In this document: one piece after another, positions 17,297 to 24,852 of the stretch
Position numbering within the stretch: position 1 is the first letter of the stretch
Layout: every line of letters starts with the position of its first letter
DNA from: an uncultured Olleya sp.
Lineage (GTDB): Bacteria > Bacteroidota > Bacteroidia > Flavobacteriales > Flavobacteriaceae
Assembly (NCBI GenBank): GCA_947503885.1
Contig: CANNFD010000003.1
Location: 248,001-312,000 of the forward strand
Length of the DNA: 64,000 nucleotides
Direction of reading: 5' to 3'
The notes under the pieces: model-generated
Databases searched by the model: none
What the model was told of the DNA's origin: nothing
Seen by the model: the letters and a program-made list of their open reading frames with translations, nothing else
Translations under genes and position numbers: made by a program

Positions 17297-17449
17297 CTAA
17301 ACGCCTTTACCACCAATTAGTCTTAATAGGATTGCAATTACTGCAATTACTAATAATATGTGTATTAATCCACTTGCACTGTAGACAAAAAATCCTAATG
17401 CCCATCCTATTACAAGTATTACTGCTATAATATAAAGTAGTCCTCTCAT
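17297..17449 (-). CDS. Lmo0937/DUF5670-family small membrane protein
   Basis: This 50-residue protein, MRGLLYIIAVILVIGWALGF and onward, has two hydrophobic segments (residues 4-22 and 28-44) and a basic glycine end (LLRLIGGKGV). This is the pattern of the Lmo0937 family of two-TM small proteins, which in many bacteria are induced by general stress. It lies 11 nt downstream of the previous gene's stop, so it is in the same operon. Biochemical function is unknown. Confidence 0.8.
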   Translation of the reverse strand: MRGLLYIIAVILVIGWALGFFVYSASGLIHILLVIAVIAILLRLIGGKGV

Positions 17450-17460
17450 GGTTTTATGTT

Positions 17461-17910
17461 TTAATTATTAATATTATTTATTGGTTTTATTGTTTCTATA
17501 ATATTAGATTTTGGTACTTCTGTACTGCCCAAAAGCTTCAACATTGTGTTAGCTTGTTCTAATGAGGTTGCAACACCTGTTGCATATCCACGATCGGTAA
17601 CTACACTCCAAGTATATATATGTTTAGTATTGTTATCACTACTTAATGTAATAGTTGCTACTTCTTTTTGAATAACCTTTGAATATTTTGTAAGACTAGC
17701 TATTTGGTTATTAGCTTCTTTTAAAGTTTTTGAAGTCCCAGTAAAAACAGTCTCAGGTGTTTTTACAGTCCACTGATAAATTTGTGTTTTTGATACAGTT
17801 TTTATTGGATCATTATTTAATAATTGTTTATCAAGTAAATCAAGCTCTGCAGCATTAGTAAGTGATATGCTAGTTACTATAAGTGTTAGGGTTAGTAGTA
17901 TTTTTTTCAT
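17461..17910 (-). CDS. Secreted protein with an internal duplication
   Basis: This 149-residue protein has a signal peptide ending near LTNAA. Two 29-residue repeats stand out: residues 45-73 and 99-127, both reading YxWxV, then TG, then a helix with L-x2-AN-x5-L. The repeats probably form two alpha/beta or strand-strand-helix units separated by a lysine/threonine-rich linker. No named domain is recognised. It starts 2 nt after the stop of the upstream lipoprotein gene, so it is co-transcribed with it and likely shares its envelope role. Confidence 0.72.
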   Translation of the reverse strand: MKKILLTLTLIVTSISLTNAAELDLLDKQLLNNDPIKTVSKTQIYQWTVKTPETVFTGTSKTLKEANNQIASLTKYSKVIQKEVATITLSSDNNTKHIYTWSVVTDRGYATGVATSLEQANTMLKLLGSTEVPKSNIIETIKPINNINN

Positions 17911-17912
17911 TT

Positions 17913-18491
17913 TTAGCTATTTTTTTTAAGGTCGTTAATTAAGTTTTTAGTTTTGTTTAAGCTGTCTGTAATTTTAGAATCTGCTTCTACAAGTACTGTT
18001 TTAAACTCTTTACTATTTGTTACTTTGTATAGTTTGTCTAATAAAAATAATTGATTGTCAATTTTAGACTTTAGCTTTTTAAGCGCTGCGATTTTGTTAG
18101 TTTGATTAATGTCAATTATAGCTTTATTAAAAGCTAATTCTGAATAGTTAGGTATTGATATTAATTTGTCTGTTGCTACATCATATAAATCATCCGCTAT
18201 TTCTAAATGTGTTTTTTCAATTGTTTTTGCTAATTTGACATTACTATCTTTATTTATTACTTTTTGAAGCGCTTTGCTTAGCTTAATAACTACTTGATTG
18301 TCTTTAGACAACATTAGTAATAGTTTTGCTTCATTTTTATTATCGCTTATCGCTTGTTTTTGATTTTCTATTTTTTTTGTTTCTAAATTCTTATTTTTTA
18401 TAAGTTGATCACAAGAATTTAGATTAAAACCAATTAGTAATACTGTAAAGAAGAATAAAACAGTGTACTTTCTGTTTTTTAAATATTTCAT
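17913..18491 (-). CDS. Helical lipoprotein, first gene of the envelope operon
   Basis: This 192-residue protein has a lipoprotein signal with lipobox LNSC (about Cys27). The mature part is Lys-rich and helical throughout, with coiled-coil-like segments (LLMLSKDNQVVIKLSKALQ, LKKLKSKIDNQLFLLDKLYK, DSKITDSLNKTKNLINDLKK). It resembles four-helix periplasmic proteins in outline, but no family is assigned. Two tandem promoters of the special class described at 18515 and 18603 precede it. It leads an operon of six genes ending at the terminator at 16273-16305. Confidence 0.72.
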   Translation of the reverse strand: MKYLKNRKYTVLFFFTVLLIGFNLNSCDQLIKNKNLETKKIENQKQAISDNKNEAKLLLMLSKDNQVVIKLSKALQKVINKDSNVKLAKTIEKTHLEIADDLYDVATDKLISIPNYSELAFNKAIIDINQTNKIAALKKLKSKIDNQLFLLDKLYKVTNSKEFKTVLVEADSKITDSLNKTKNLINDLKKNS

Positions 18492-18514
18492 TTCTTATTT
18501 ATAGTTTTATATTA

Positions 18515-18556
18515 CAAAGATGCAACTGTCTTTTGTGTTTTGTGTTACATCATTTT
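18515..18556 (-). promoter_or_regulatory. Regulon-type promoter, copy B (proximal)
   Basis: Read on the minus strand: AAAATGATGTAA (18556-18545), exactly 22 nt, then a -7 box CATCTTTG (18522-18515). The predicted transcript starts about 18 nt before the ATG at 18491. The upstream motif and spacing are shared with copies at 18603, 21974 and 22032. Confidence 0.65.
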
Positions 18557-18602
18557 TTGTATTGTTTACACAATTAGTATTAATTGCTGTTTAAATACTT
18601 TA

Positions 18603-18644
18603 CAAAGATGGTATACAACCCCATGTTTTATGTTACATTATTTT
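18603..18644 (-). promoter_or_regulatory. Regulon-type promoter, copy A (distal)
   Basis: Minus strand: AAAATAATGTAA (18644-18633), exactly 22 nt, then CATCTTTG (18610-18603). Copies A and B share more than the core (ATGTAACAYAAAACAY). Copy A lies 88 nt upstream of copy B, so the operon appears to have tandem promoters of one class. Confidence 0.65.
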
Positions 18645-18688
18645 AAGTTAAGGTTATAATATTTCAACTTATGTTTAATATTGTGCAT

Positions 18689-18720
18689 AAAAAAAACCTT
18701 ACGTATAGTAAGGTTTTTTA
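18689..18720 (-). terminator. Terminator of the sensor kinase operon
   Basis: CCTTAC (18697-18702), loop GTATA, GTAAGG (18708-18713), flanked by A- and T-runs. It separates the kinase operon from the promoters of the envelope operon. Confidence 0.85.
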
Positions 18721-18741
18721 ATTTTTGTGGCTATTAATTAG

Positions 18742-20526
18742 TTATTCTATAGGTAGATAGATTGTAAATGTTGCGCCTACACCCAATTGTCCGGTTGCAG
18801 TAATATAACCTCTGTGGTTTTCTACAATTTTTTTGCAAATTGAAAGTCCTATTCCTGTACCTGAATATTGATCTTTATTATGTAACCTACTAAATAATAC
18901 AAATATTTGGTCTGCATATTCGTTATCAAACCCAATACCATTGTCTGTAAATACTATTTTATGATAAAAAGATTTTTTAGGCTTTTTAATACTTTCTTCC
19001 TTTTCTGCTTCAACAATTTGATGAGTGATTTCTATTTTAGGCGTTCTTTCTTCTGCTTTATATTTTATTGCATTACCTAATAGATTAACAAATAGCTGTT
19101 GTATTTGAAAAGGGATTACATTTATGGATGGAAAGTTGTCTGATGTAATTATAGCATTTTCTGCAGATATAACTTCTGCTAAATCTTGTTTTGCTGCTTC
19201 TAATAATAAGTTAATATTAGCGTCTTCAAAGACCTTATCTGCTTTATTAGATCTAGAAAATTGAAGTAAATCATCAATTAACAAGCGCATTCTGGATGCT
19301 GCATTTTGTATTCTGCTAATATATTTTAGACCTTTTGGTGATAGTTTTTCAGCTTCTTCATCTTCTAATCTAGATAAAAAGGTTTGAATTTTTCTAAGTG
19401 GTTCTTGTAAATCATGACTGGCTACGTAGTTAAAGGACGATAACTCTTTATTGTTTCGTTCTAACTCCATGTTACGTTCTTCTAACGCTCTAAAACTCAT
19501 GATCTCGTCAGTAATATCTGCTGTTGTACCAAGTAAAATAATTTCGTCATCATCATTTACTATAGATCTACCATAGGCTTTAAGGTGCTTGATGTTACCA
19601 TTTTTATGTATTACCCTATAGTAAATGTATGGTAGTTCTATGTTTTCCCTCATTTGATCAACTTGTTTACTTAGTTGTTCAACATCATCAGGATGGACAT
19701 ATTTTAAAAAGTTTTCAATGGTTGGCTCAAAGGATTGAGGCTGTTCTCCTAAAAGGCGATATAGATTATCAGAATAGGTATAGACATTTTTTCTTGCGTT
19801 AAAAGTCCAAGTCCCGTGTTTGCTTACAATCTCTGATTGGTTTGTAGATTCTTTAAATATTTCTAATTCTTCGTTTTTACTTTTTAGTTTTTTAATATTG
19901 TCATATATACTATTGTAGGCAACGTACATTAATATTAAGGAGCATAGTAATAATGAAAATAATAATAATGGGGTTGCAATTAAGTCGCTTTTATATTTGC
20001 TTTGTCGTTGTTCTAATAAGTTATTTTGAACTTGGATGGCACCTCTAATTTTGTGTTTAATGCTGTCCATTAAAACTTTTCCATTTCTAAAATTTGAAAT
20101 AAAATTGGGGTCTTTTATATCACCTTTAGGTAATGATTGGTACGACGTTTGAAAGGCAAGTAGCCTTTCGTTAATTAAACGATTAATCTCTATTAAGTCT
20201 TCTTTTAATATTGGATTGTCTTCTGTTAATACTTTAAGCTCTGCAAAACTGTTATTAATTTTACTTCTTCTTTCTATGTATGGTCCAATAAAGACAGAAT
20301 CTTTAGTAATTATATAACCACGTTGACCAGTTTCGGCATCATTTAGGTTAGATAGTAGTTGTTCTAGTTCTACATTTACCTTGTAGGTATGTGTAATCAT
20401 CTCGGAAGAATTTGTTGCATCTACAATACTTCTGTAGGTTAACGCACCGACAACTAGAATAACAAATGTACTAATGTAAAGTGTTGTTCTTAAAAAGGAA
20501 ATGTTATTAGATAAAGCTCTTATCAT
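18742..20526 (-). CDS. CHASE3-PAS sensor histidine kinase
   Basis: This 594-residue membrane kinase has TM1 at about 12-32, an extracytoplasmic CHASE3 domain (about 40-180, with the NDAETGQRGYI signature) and TM2 at about 183-205. A short coiled coil and a PAS domain follow (about 230-345). HisKA has the phospho-acceptor His371 (ASHDLQEPLRKI). HATPase has N-box Asn485, G1 DNGIGFD (528-534) and G2 GTGIGLSICKKIVENH. All catalytic motifs are intact. It follows the receiver gene after 3 nt. It most likely phosphorylates that single-domain receiver. The stimulus sensed by CHASE3 is unknown. Confidence 0.93.
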   Translation of the reverse strand: MIRALSNNISFLRTTLYISTFVILVVGALTYRSIVDATNSSEMITHTYKVNVELEQLLSNLNDAETGQRGYIITKDSVFIGPYIERRSKINNSFAELKVLTEDNPILKEDLIEINRLINERLLAFQTSYQSLPKGDIKDPNFISNFRNGKVLMDSIKHKIRGAIQVQNNLLEQRQSKYKSDLIATPLLLFSLLLCSLILMYVAYNSIYDNIKKLKSKNEELEIFKESTNQSEIVSKHGTWTFNARKNVYTYSDNLYRLLGEQPQSFEPTIENFLKYVHPDDVEQLSKQVDQMRENIELPYIYYRVIHKNGNIKHLKAYGRSIVNDDDEIILLGTTADITDEIMSFRALEERNMELERNNKELSSFNYVASHDLQEPLRKIQTFLSRLEDEEAEKLSPKGLKYISRIQNAASRMRLLIDDLLQFSRSNKADKVFEDANINLLLEAAKQDLAEVISAENAIITSDNFPSINVIPFQIQQLFVNLLGNAIKYKAEERTPKIEITHQIVEAEKEESIKKPKKSFYHKIVFTDNGIGFDNEYADQIFVLFSRLHNKDQYSGTGIGLSICKKIVENHRGYITATGQLGVGATFTIYLPIE

Positions 20527-20529
20527 AAA

Positions 20530-20976
20530 TTAAAAACGCAGTAAAAAGTTTTCTTTATTCATACTATTGGTATGGTATTGCCAATTTATAGTTACCACTT
20601 CTGATAGTACTTTTTTAAGTGTTTTAAAATCGCTTGGTTTTTTAATGTAAATATTAGCACCTTGAACAAAAGTGTTTTCTATGTCTTCTTCTGATGCTGA
20701 GGTCGAGTATATAGTGATTGCAATGTCTTTAAATTTTGGATTTTGTTTAATTTCTTTTAAACACTCTAAACCTGATTTTCTTGGCATATTTAAATCTAAA
20801 AATAGGACGTTAGGTAATAAAGCGTCTTCACTGTTTAGATAATCCATTAAGTACACACCGTCGTTAAAAGTTGATACTCTAGTAGTTATTTTTATTTCGT
20901 CAAATGCGTCTGTAAAAAACAACCTGTCATCTTCATCATCATCCGCCAAAGTAATATTAATGTAATCTTCTTGCAT
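20530..20976 (-). CDS. Single-domain response regulator
   Basis: This 148-residue receiver-only protein has an acidic pocket in LADDDEDD (about 10-17), phospho-acceptor Asp61 in FLDLNMP, the conserved Thr/Ser of IYSTSA and Lys112-113 in YIKKP. It matches the Rcp1-type receivers paired with CHASE3/PAS kinases. There is no output domain, so it must act through a partner. It lies between the AraC gene (5-nt gap) and the kinase gene (3-nt gap), implying a signalling unit in one transcript. Confidence 0.92.
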   Translation of the reverse strand: MQEDYINITLADDDEDDRLFFTDAFDEIKITTRVSTFNDGVYLMDYLNSEDALLPNVLFLDLNMPRKSGLECLKEIKQNPKFKDIAITIYSTSASEEDIENTFVQGANIYIKKPSDFKTLKKVLSEVVTINWQYHTNSMNKENFLLRF

Positions 20977-20981
20977 GAGTT

Positions 20982-21548
20982 TTAGTTAGTGTTTTGTTGG
21001 TTTAACTCTCTTCTTTTAGCAATAATTCTTTGAAAAGCTGAAGGCGTAATACCTGTTGTGTTTTTAAACTGAGTGCTTAAATGCGCCACGCTTGAGTAGT
21101 TTAATCTAAATGCAATTTCAGTTAAACTTAAATTTTGCTTTATTATTAATTGTTTTGCAAATTCTATTTTTTGAAGAATGATAAAATTCTCTATTGAAGT
21201 ATAAGTGACTTCAGAAAACAAATTGGATAAATAACCATAGCTGTGTCCTAAAGCCTCAGCTAGATATACTGAGCTTTTTACATTTACAATAGTGTCTTCA
21301 TTAAAAACCATATCCGTAATTGTGTCCTTTATTTTTTGAACTAAAATACTTTTTTGATTCTCGACTATCTCTATTTGATACTGGTCTAATGCAGTTTGTA
21401 ATTGGGATAGTTTGTCTTTTGATAATTTTTCTAAAACTTCAACCTCTCCAAAACCAACAATCTTATATTTAATATTGTTATCAGTAAGTATTTGTTGTAA
21501 AACAATTTGGCAAATACTATTAAAATCAAATTTAAAAAACAGCGTCAT
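20982..21548 (-). CDS. AraC family transcriptional regulator
   Basis: This 188-residue protein has a C-terminal double helix-turn-helix of AraC type (about 90-180: SSVYLAEALGHSYGYLSNLF, then SLTEIAFRLNYSSVAHLSTQFKNTTGITP). The N-terminal part is short (about 75 residues), with no cupin domain, and resembles a small ACT/BON-like sensor module. It sits in one operon with the receiver and kinase. It is the most likely protein to bind the ATGTAA-containing promoter motif found at both operons and at the divergent DUF3095 gene, which is inference from position only. Confidence 0.9.
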   Translation of the reverse strand: MTLFFKFDFNSICQIVLQQILTDNNIKYKIVGFGEVEVLEKLSKDKLSQLQTALDQYQIEIVENQKSILVQKIKDTITDMVFNEDTIVNVKSSVYLAEALGHSYGYLSNLFSEVTYTSIENFIILQKIEFAKQLIIKQNLSLTEIAFRLNYSSVAHLSTQFKNTTGITPSAFQRIIAKRRELNQQNTN

Positions 21549-21600
21549 ATTAAATATTTAATTGCAAATAAAGATAATATATAAACTATATAGATGCAAT

Positions 21601-21945
21601 TTATTTTATAATATCAATCTTTATGATTTTAGAAGTGTTTGGGACATCATAATTGTCTATGTCTTTAGTGGTTGTATAATCAAGCATAAACCATTTTGAT
21701 TTAGTTTTTACCACTACATTTTGATCACTATTTATAGTGACGTTATAATAAGGCACCTTAACTTTTATATCAAAAAAACTATCCCCAATATCTAAAGTGT
21801 CAGAGTTTTTTTTTGGTTCTACCTGTTTTGTGTTTTGGATAGGATCTAGACTATCAACTATTTCTACTTCATTATTTGAAGACATTATTATTAAAGGTGT
21901 AACTAATAATAATGTGATGATTAATAATATTTTATTGGGTTTCAT
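21601..21945 (-). CDS. Hypothetical secreted/anchored protein, first gene of the sensor operon
   Basis: This 114-residue protein has an N-terminal hydrophobic segment (residues 5-21) that is a signal peptide or anchor, then an acidic Pro/Lys linker. A short strand-rich domain follows (FFDIKVKVPYYNVTINSD, NVVVKTKSKWFMLDYTTT). No family is recognised. It has a TAACTTTG -7 box (minus strand, 21981-21974) and the special upstream motif, and is followed after 52 nt by the AraC gene. It may be an extracytoplasmic accessory of the CHASE3 kinase, but this is only positional. Confidence 0.62.
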   Translation of the reverse strand: MKPNKILLIITLLLVTPLIIMSSNNEVEIVDSLDPIQNTKQVEPKKNSDTLDIGDSFFDIKVKVPYYNVTINSDQNVVVKTKSKWFMLDYTTTKDIDNYDVPNTSKIIKIDIIK

Positions 21946-21973
21946 AATTTGATGGTATTTAGATGTTATGGTA

Positions 21974-22015
21974 CAAAGTTAAAAAGAGAGGCTACTTATT
22001 TTATTACATAATTTT
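21974..22015 (-). promoter_or_regulatory. Regulon-type promoter, copy C (sensor operon)
   Basis: Minus strand: AAAATTATGTAA (22015-22004), exactly 22 nt, then -7 box TAACTTTG (21981-21974), about 29 nt before the ATG at 21945. The motif lies where a -33 element would sit and forms the left arm of the inverted repeat at 21999-22045. Confidence 0.68.
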
Positions 22016-22045
22016 TGTTGCTTGTTATATGATTATGTAATAAAA
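21999..22045. repeat. Perfect 14-bp inverted repeat between divergent genes
   Basis: TTTTATTACATAAT (21999-22012) and ATTATGTAATAAAA (22032-22045) are exact reverse complements separated by 19 nt, so their centres are 33 bp apart, about three helical turns. Each arm is the activator-like part of one of the two divergent promoters. Confidence 0.8.
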
Positions 22046-22070
22046 CATTATTTTAATTTGATTAGCTTTA
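22032..22070 (+). promoter_or_regulatory. Regulon-type promoter, copy D (DUF3095 gene)
   Basis: Plus strand: ATTATGTAA (22032-22040), exactly 22 nt, then TAGCTTTA (22063-22070), a -7 box with its last G replaced by A. The predicted start of transcription is about 35 nt before the ATG at 22112. It is the mirror image of copy C. Confidence 0.55.
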
Positions 22071-22111
22071 CCTTTAACCTGTGAGTATTATTAGAAATAC
22101 TTAATGTAATA

Positions 22112-23281
22112 ATGAAAAATGATTTAAATTTTTACAAAAGTATTTTTAAAAACAAACTACCCTTAACAGAGCTTTTAAAGGACGAAAGCTTGTTTTCAAG
22201 CGTGCCTAAAAACTGGTCGATTGTAGTCACAGATATAGAAAACTCTACCAATGCAGTTGCAAATGGCTTGCACAACGATGTTAATTTATGTGCTACAGGT
22301 AGCATCATTACGGTTTTAAACACTTTAAAAGGTATTAATAGTAAACTTGAAATCCCCTATTTTTTTGGTGGAGATGGATCAACATTTATTGTTCCTAATG
22401 ACTTATTAGAGCCCATTTTAGTTGCATTAAATAATTATAGTTTACATATTAAAAATACGCTTGACCTTAATTTAAGAGTTGGCTCTTTAGGGGTTGATCA
22501 GGTCTATCTTAATAATGTAACCTTAAGAATAGCTAAACTTAGACATAACAAATACTTAACAACACCTGTGGTTTTAGGTAATGGAATTAAATATGCCGAA
22601 AATTTTATAAAAGAAAGCTTTAAAGCCACACCAATTAAGACCGATAAAAAAATAGCGCTTAACCTGGAAGGTATGGAGTGTCGTTGGGACGAAATTTATC
22701 CAAACCAACCTTTAAATAAAGTAGTGTGCTTGCTAGTAAATTGTGAAGACGAAATCAAACAAGCCGAAATATTTGGTACTATAATGAACGAGATTAATTA
22801 TGTGTTTGGAGATTTAGAAAAACGTAATCCAATTACAACATTTAAACTAAAGCTAAATACCTCGATTGAAAAGATTAGAAAAGAGGTGTTTGTTAAAACG
22901 GGAAAAAATAAAATTAATAAAGTATATAACAGCTGGCTAATAACAGTTTTTGGTAAATATTATTTTAAATTTTTTAAAGCAGGAAAACTGTACGTGTATA
23001 GGGTAAGTCAACTATCAGACACTATTATGTTAGATGGCTCTATCAATACTGTTATTTCTGGAACAGAAAAACAAGTAAAGAGATTACAAATTTTATTGGA
23101 TGATTTAGAGTCTAATAATAAGATTGTTTACGGATTGCATACAACCCATGCTTCTATTATGTCCTGTTTTATTGAAGACAGAAAAGAAAAACACATACAC
23201 TTTGTAGATGGTACAGAAGGGGGTTATACAAGCGCAGCAATTATGTTAAAACAAAAAACAAAAAAGTTAAATCTTAACTAA
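22112..23281 (+). CDS. DUF3095 protein, class III cyclase-like
   Basis: This 389-residue protein matches DUF3095. The first part has a nucleotidyl-cyclase-like core: VVTDIENSTNAVANG with Asp41, and FFGGDGSTFIVP with Asp88. This is the two-aspartate arrangement and approximate spacing of metal-binding residues in class III adenylate cyclases. The second half is a family-specific domain (WLITVFGKYYFKFF, THASIMSCFI, FVDGTEGGYTSAA). It may make or sense a cyclic nucleotide, but no DUF3095 activity is known to me. It is transcribed away from the sensor operon and shares the inverted-repeat control region. Its end overlaps the convergent gene at 23274 by 8 nt. Confidence 0.8.
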   Translation: MKNDLNFYKSIFKNKLPLTELLKDESLFSSVPKNWSIVVTDIENSTNAVANGLHNDVNLCATGSIITVLNTLKGINSKLEIPYFFGGDGSTFIVPNDLLEPILVALNNYSLHIKNTLDLNLRVGSLGVDQVYLNNVTLRIAKLRHNKYLTTPVVLGNGIKYAENFIKESFKATPIKTDKKIALNLEGMECRWDEIYPNQPLNKVVCLLVNCEDEIKQAEIFGTIMNEINYVFGDLEKRNPITTFKLKLNTSIEKIRKEVFVKTGKNKINKVYNSWLITVFGKYYFKFFKAGKLYVYRVSQLSDTIMLDGSINTVISGTEKQVKRLQILLDDLESNNKIVYGLHTTHASIMSCFIEDRKEKHIHFVDGTEGGYTSAAIMLKQKTKKLNLN

Positions 23282-23729
23282 GCTTTAAATTAGATAAATA
23301 AAATTCTTGCTTTGTGGTTAATAGATTGTGTTTTAATGTGCTTAACAGGGTATAGGTTGGTTTAGATAGTATTCCGGTTTTAATTTGTTTATTGACCTCG
23401 TTTAAAAAATAAGCATCAAGTTTTAAGCACTCTTTTATAATCTGTTCTTCCTTTTCAAAAAAAAGACATTTAATATTAAACCATAAATAATGCAATTTAA
23501 TATTAAGATTAGGTTTTTTTCTGTCTTCCATTTTTAAAGTATTTAAAAGCGTAAAAGACTTTGTTTTAAAAATATTAATGTGCTTTTGTTTGTCTTCAAT
23601 CCAAGTTTTAACTATTTCGCTTTTAGTCTTTGATTTTAGATAGTAATAGGATAATTCTAAGTCATCACTAATTGCAATTAAATGCTGGATTGCATTTTGA
23701 CCTACTTCATATTTAATAATATTATCCAT
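23274..23729 (-). CDS. Hypothetical helical protein (possible four-helix bundle)
   Basis: This 151-residue cytoplasmic protein has no signal peptide and is almost wholly helical: LIAISDDLELSYYYLKSK, WIEDKQKHINIFKTKSFTLLN, a basic middle, LKLDAYFLNEVNKQIKTG, LSTLKHNLLTTKQEFYLSNL. The spacing of four helices resembles DUF2383/PA2169-type bundles but lacks clear sequence support. It is convergent with the DUF3095 gene and overlaps it by 8 nt at the 3' ends. Function unknown. Confidence 0.6.
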   Translation of the reverse strand: MDNIIKYEVGQNAIQHLIAISDDLELSYYYLKSKTKSEIVKTWIEDKQKHINIFKTKSFTLLNTLKMEDRKKPNLNIKLHYLWFNIKCLFFEKEEQIIKECLKLDAYFLNEVNKQIKTGILSKPTYTLLSTLKHNLLTTKQEFYLSNLKLS

Positions 23730-23809
23730 TTTACGTAATTTAGTTGTCTCAAAATTAAGTAAATAGTACAGTGATAATATTATATGATATTTTTTAAATG
23801 TTATATAAT

Positions 23810-24775
23810 TTACTTTTTATTTAAAATCATATACACCGGAAAATGGTCACTATAACCTCCTTTGTAAGTCTTGCCAACATATGTCCTATAAGGAGTCCCT
23901 TTGTATTTACCATCTAATTGTTTTAAAAAATCAGCATCATAAATATCAGCTTTTACAAATCTAAGCGGATTAGATTGTCGCTCTAAAAAATTATGTGTGA
24001 TAATTATTTGGTCAAACAAATTCCATTCAAAATTATGACTCGTCGTCCCTCTATCAATAGATAATAGGGTTTCCATTGGGTTAAACAAATTTTGATTAGC
24101 CACTAATTGCTCAATACTATTACTAGCAGGGTCGTCATTAAAATCTCCCATTATTACAATCTTAGCATCTGTAATGTTTTCTTTTAACGTGCTTACAATA
24201 GCTTGCAAATTGGTTGATGCGGTAATACGTTTGTATTCGGTCTCGTTATTACCTGTGCGTCTTGATGGCCAATGATTAACTAAAAAATGTATGGATTCTC
24301 CTAAAAACAATCCAGACACTAATAAAATATCTCTTGTGTAATCTGGCGATCCATCTTCTTCTTTAAAACTAAAGGTAAATACCTCTGTATTTGTTACAGT
24401 AAATTTTGTGCTATCGTATATAAAAGCAACGTCAATACCGCGTTCGTCTTTACTATCATAATGGACAAACTTATAGGGATAGTCTTTAAGATGTTTTGAG
24501 GTGATTAAGTCGTTTAATACCGCTTCGTTTTCAACTTCAGCTAAACCTATAATTGCTGGATGAGTGTTGGTTTCTTTTCTACCAATATTAGAAATTGCGT
24601 AGCCAATTTTTCGTAACTTATTATTATAACGTTTTATGGTCCAACGTTTATCAGATGTCGGATTAAAATCTCTATCACGTGTTAAATCGTCTTTGTATAT
24701 ATCAAATAAATTTTCGATATTATAAAAAGCAATCGCCTGTTTATTAGTTTTAGATTTAAAGATGTTAAAATTCAA
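23810..24775 (-). CDS. Endonuclease/exonuclease/phosphatase family protein
   Basis: This 321-residue EEP-fold hydrolase has its catalytic motifs in order: AFYNIENLFD (metal-site Asn/Glu region, about 16-25), IIGLAEVENE (catalytic Glu, about 74), HFLVNHWPSR (His about 168), VIMGDFNDDP (Asp/Asn about 213-215) and the final GYSDHFPVY (Asp-His pair near 313). No signal peptide is visible. The N-terminus is FKSKTNKQAIAF, so the protein may be cytoplasmic. Substrate could be DNA, RNA or a phosphoester; similar flavobacterial proteins are annotated only at family level. It is divergent from hflX. Confidence 0.88.
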   Translation of the reverse strand: MNFNIFKSKTNKQAIAFYNIENLFDIYKDDLTRDRDFNPTSDKRWTIKRYNNKLRKIGYAISNIGRKETNTHPAIIGLAEVENEAVLNDLITSKHLKDYPYKFVHYDSKDERGIDVAFIYDSTKFTVTNTEVFTFSFKEEDGSPDYTRDILLVSGLFLGESIHFLVNHWPSRRTGNNETEYKRITASTNLQAIVSTLKENITDAKIVIMGDFNDDPASNSIEQLVANQNLFNPMETLLSIDRGTTSHNFEWNLFDQIIITHNFLERQSNPLRFVKADIYDADFLKQLDGKYKGTPYRTYVGKTYKGGYSDHFPVYMILNKK

Positions 24776-24852
24776 AAGCGTACATTTAGAAGGCTAAAAA
24801 TAGCGATTTTATTATGGATACAATTATGTAACTTTGTAGTATAAATTATTAT

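Noticed and set aside
24821-24836. ATTATGTAAC before hflX as a fifth copy of the regulon motif
   Set aside because: The match overlaps the -7 box itself and lacks the 22-nt spacing shared by the four other copies.
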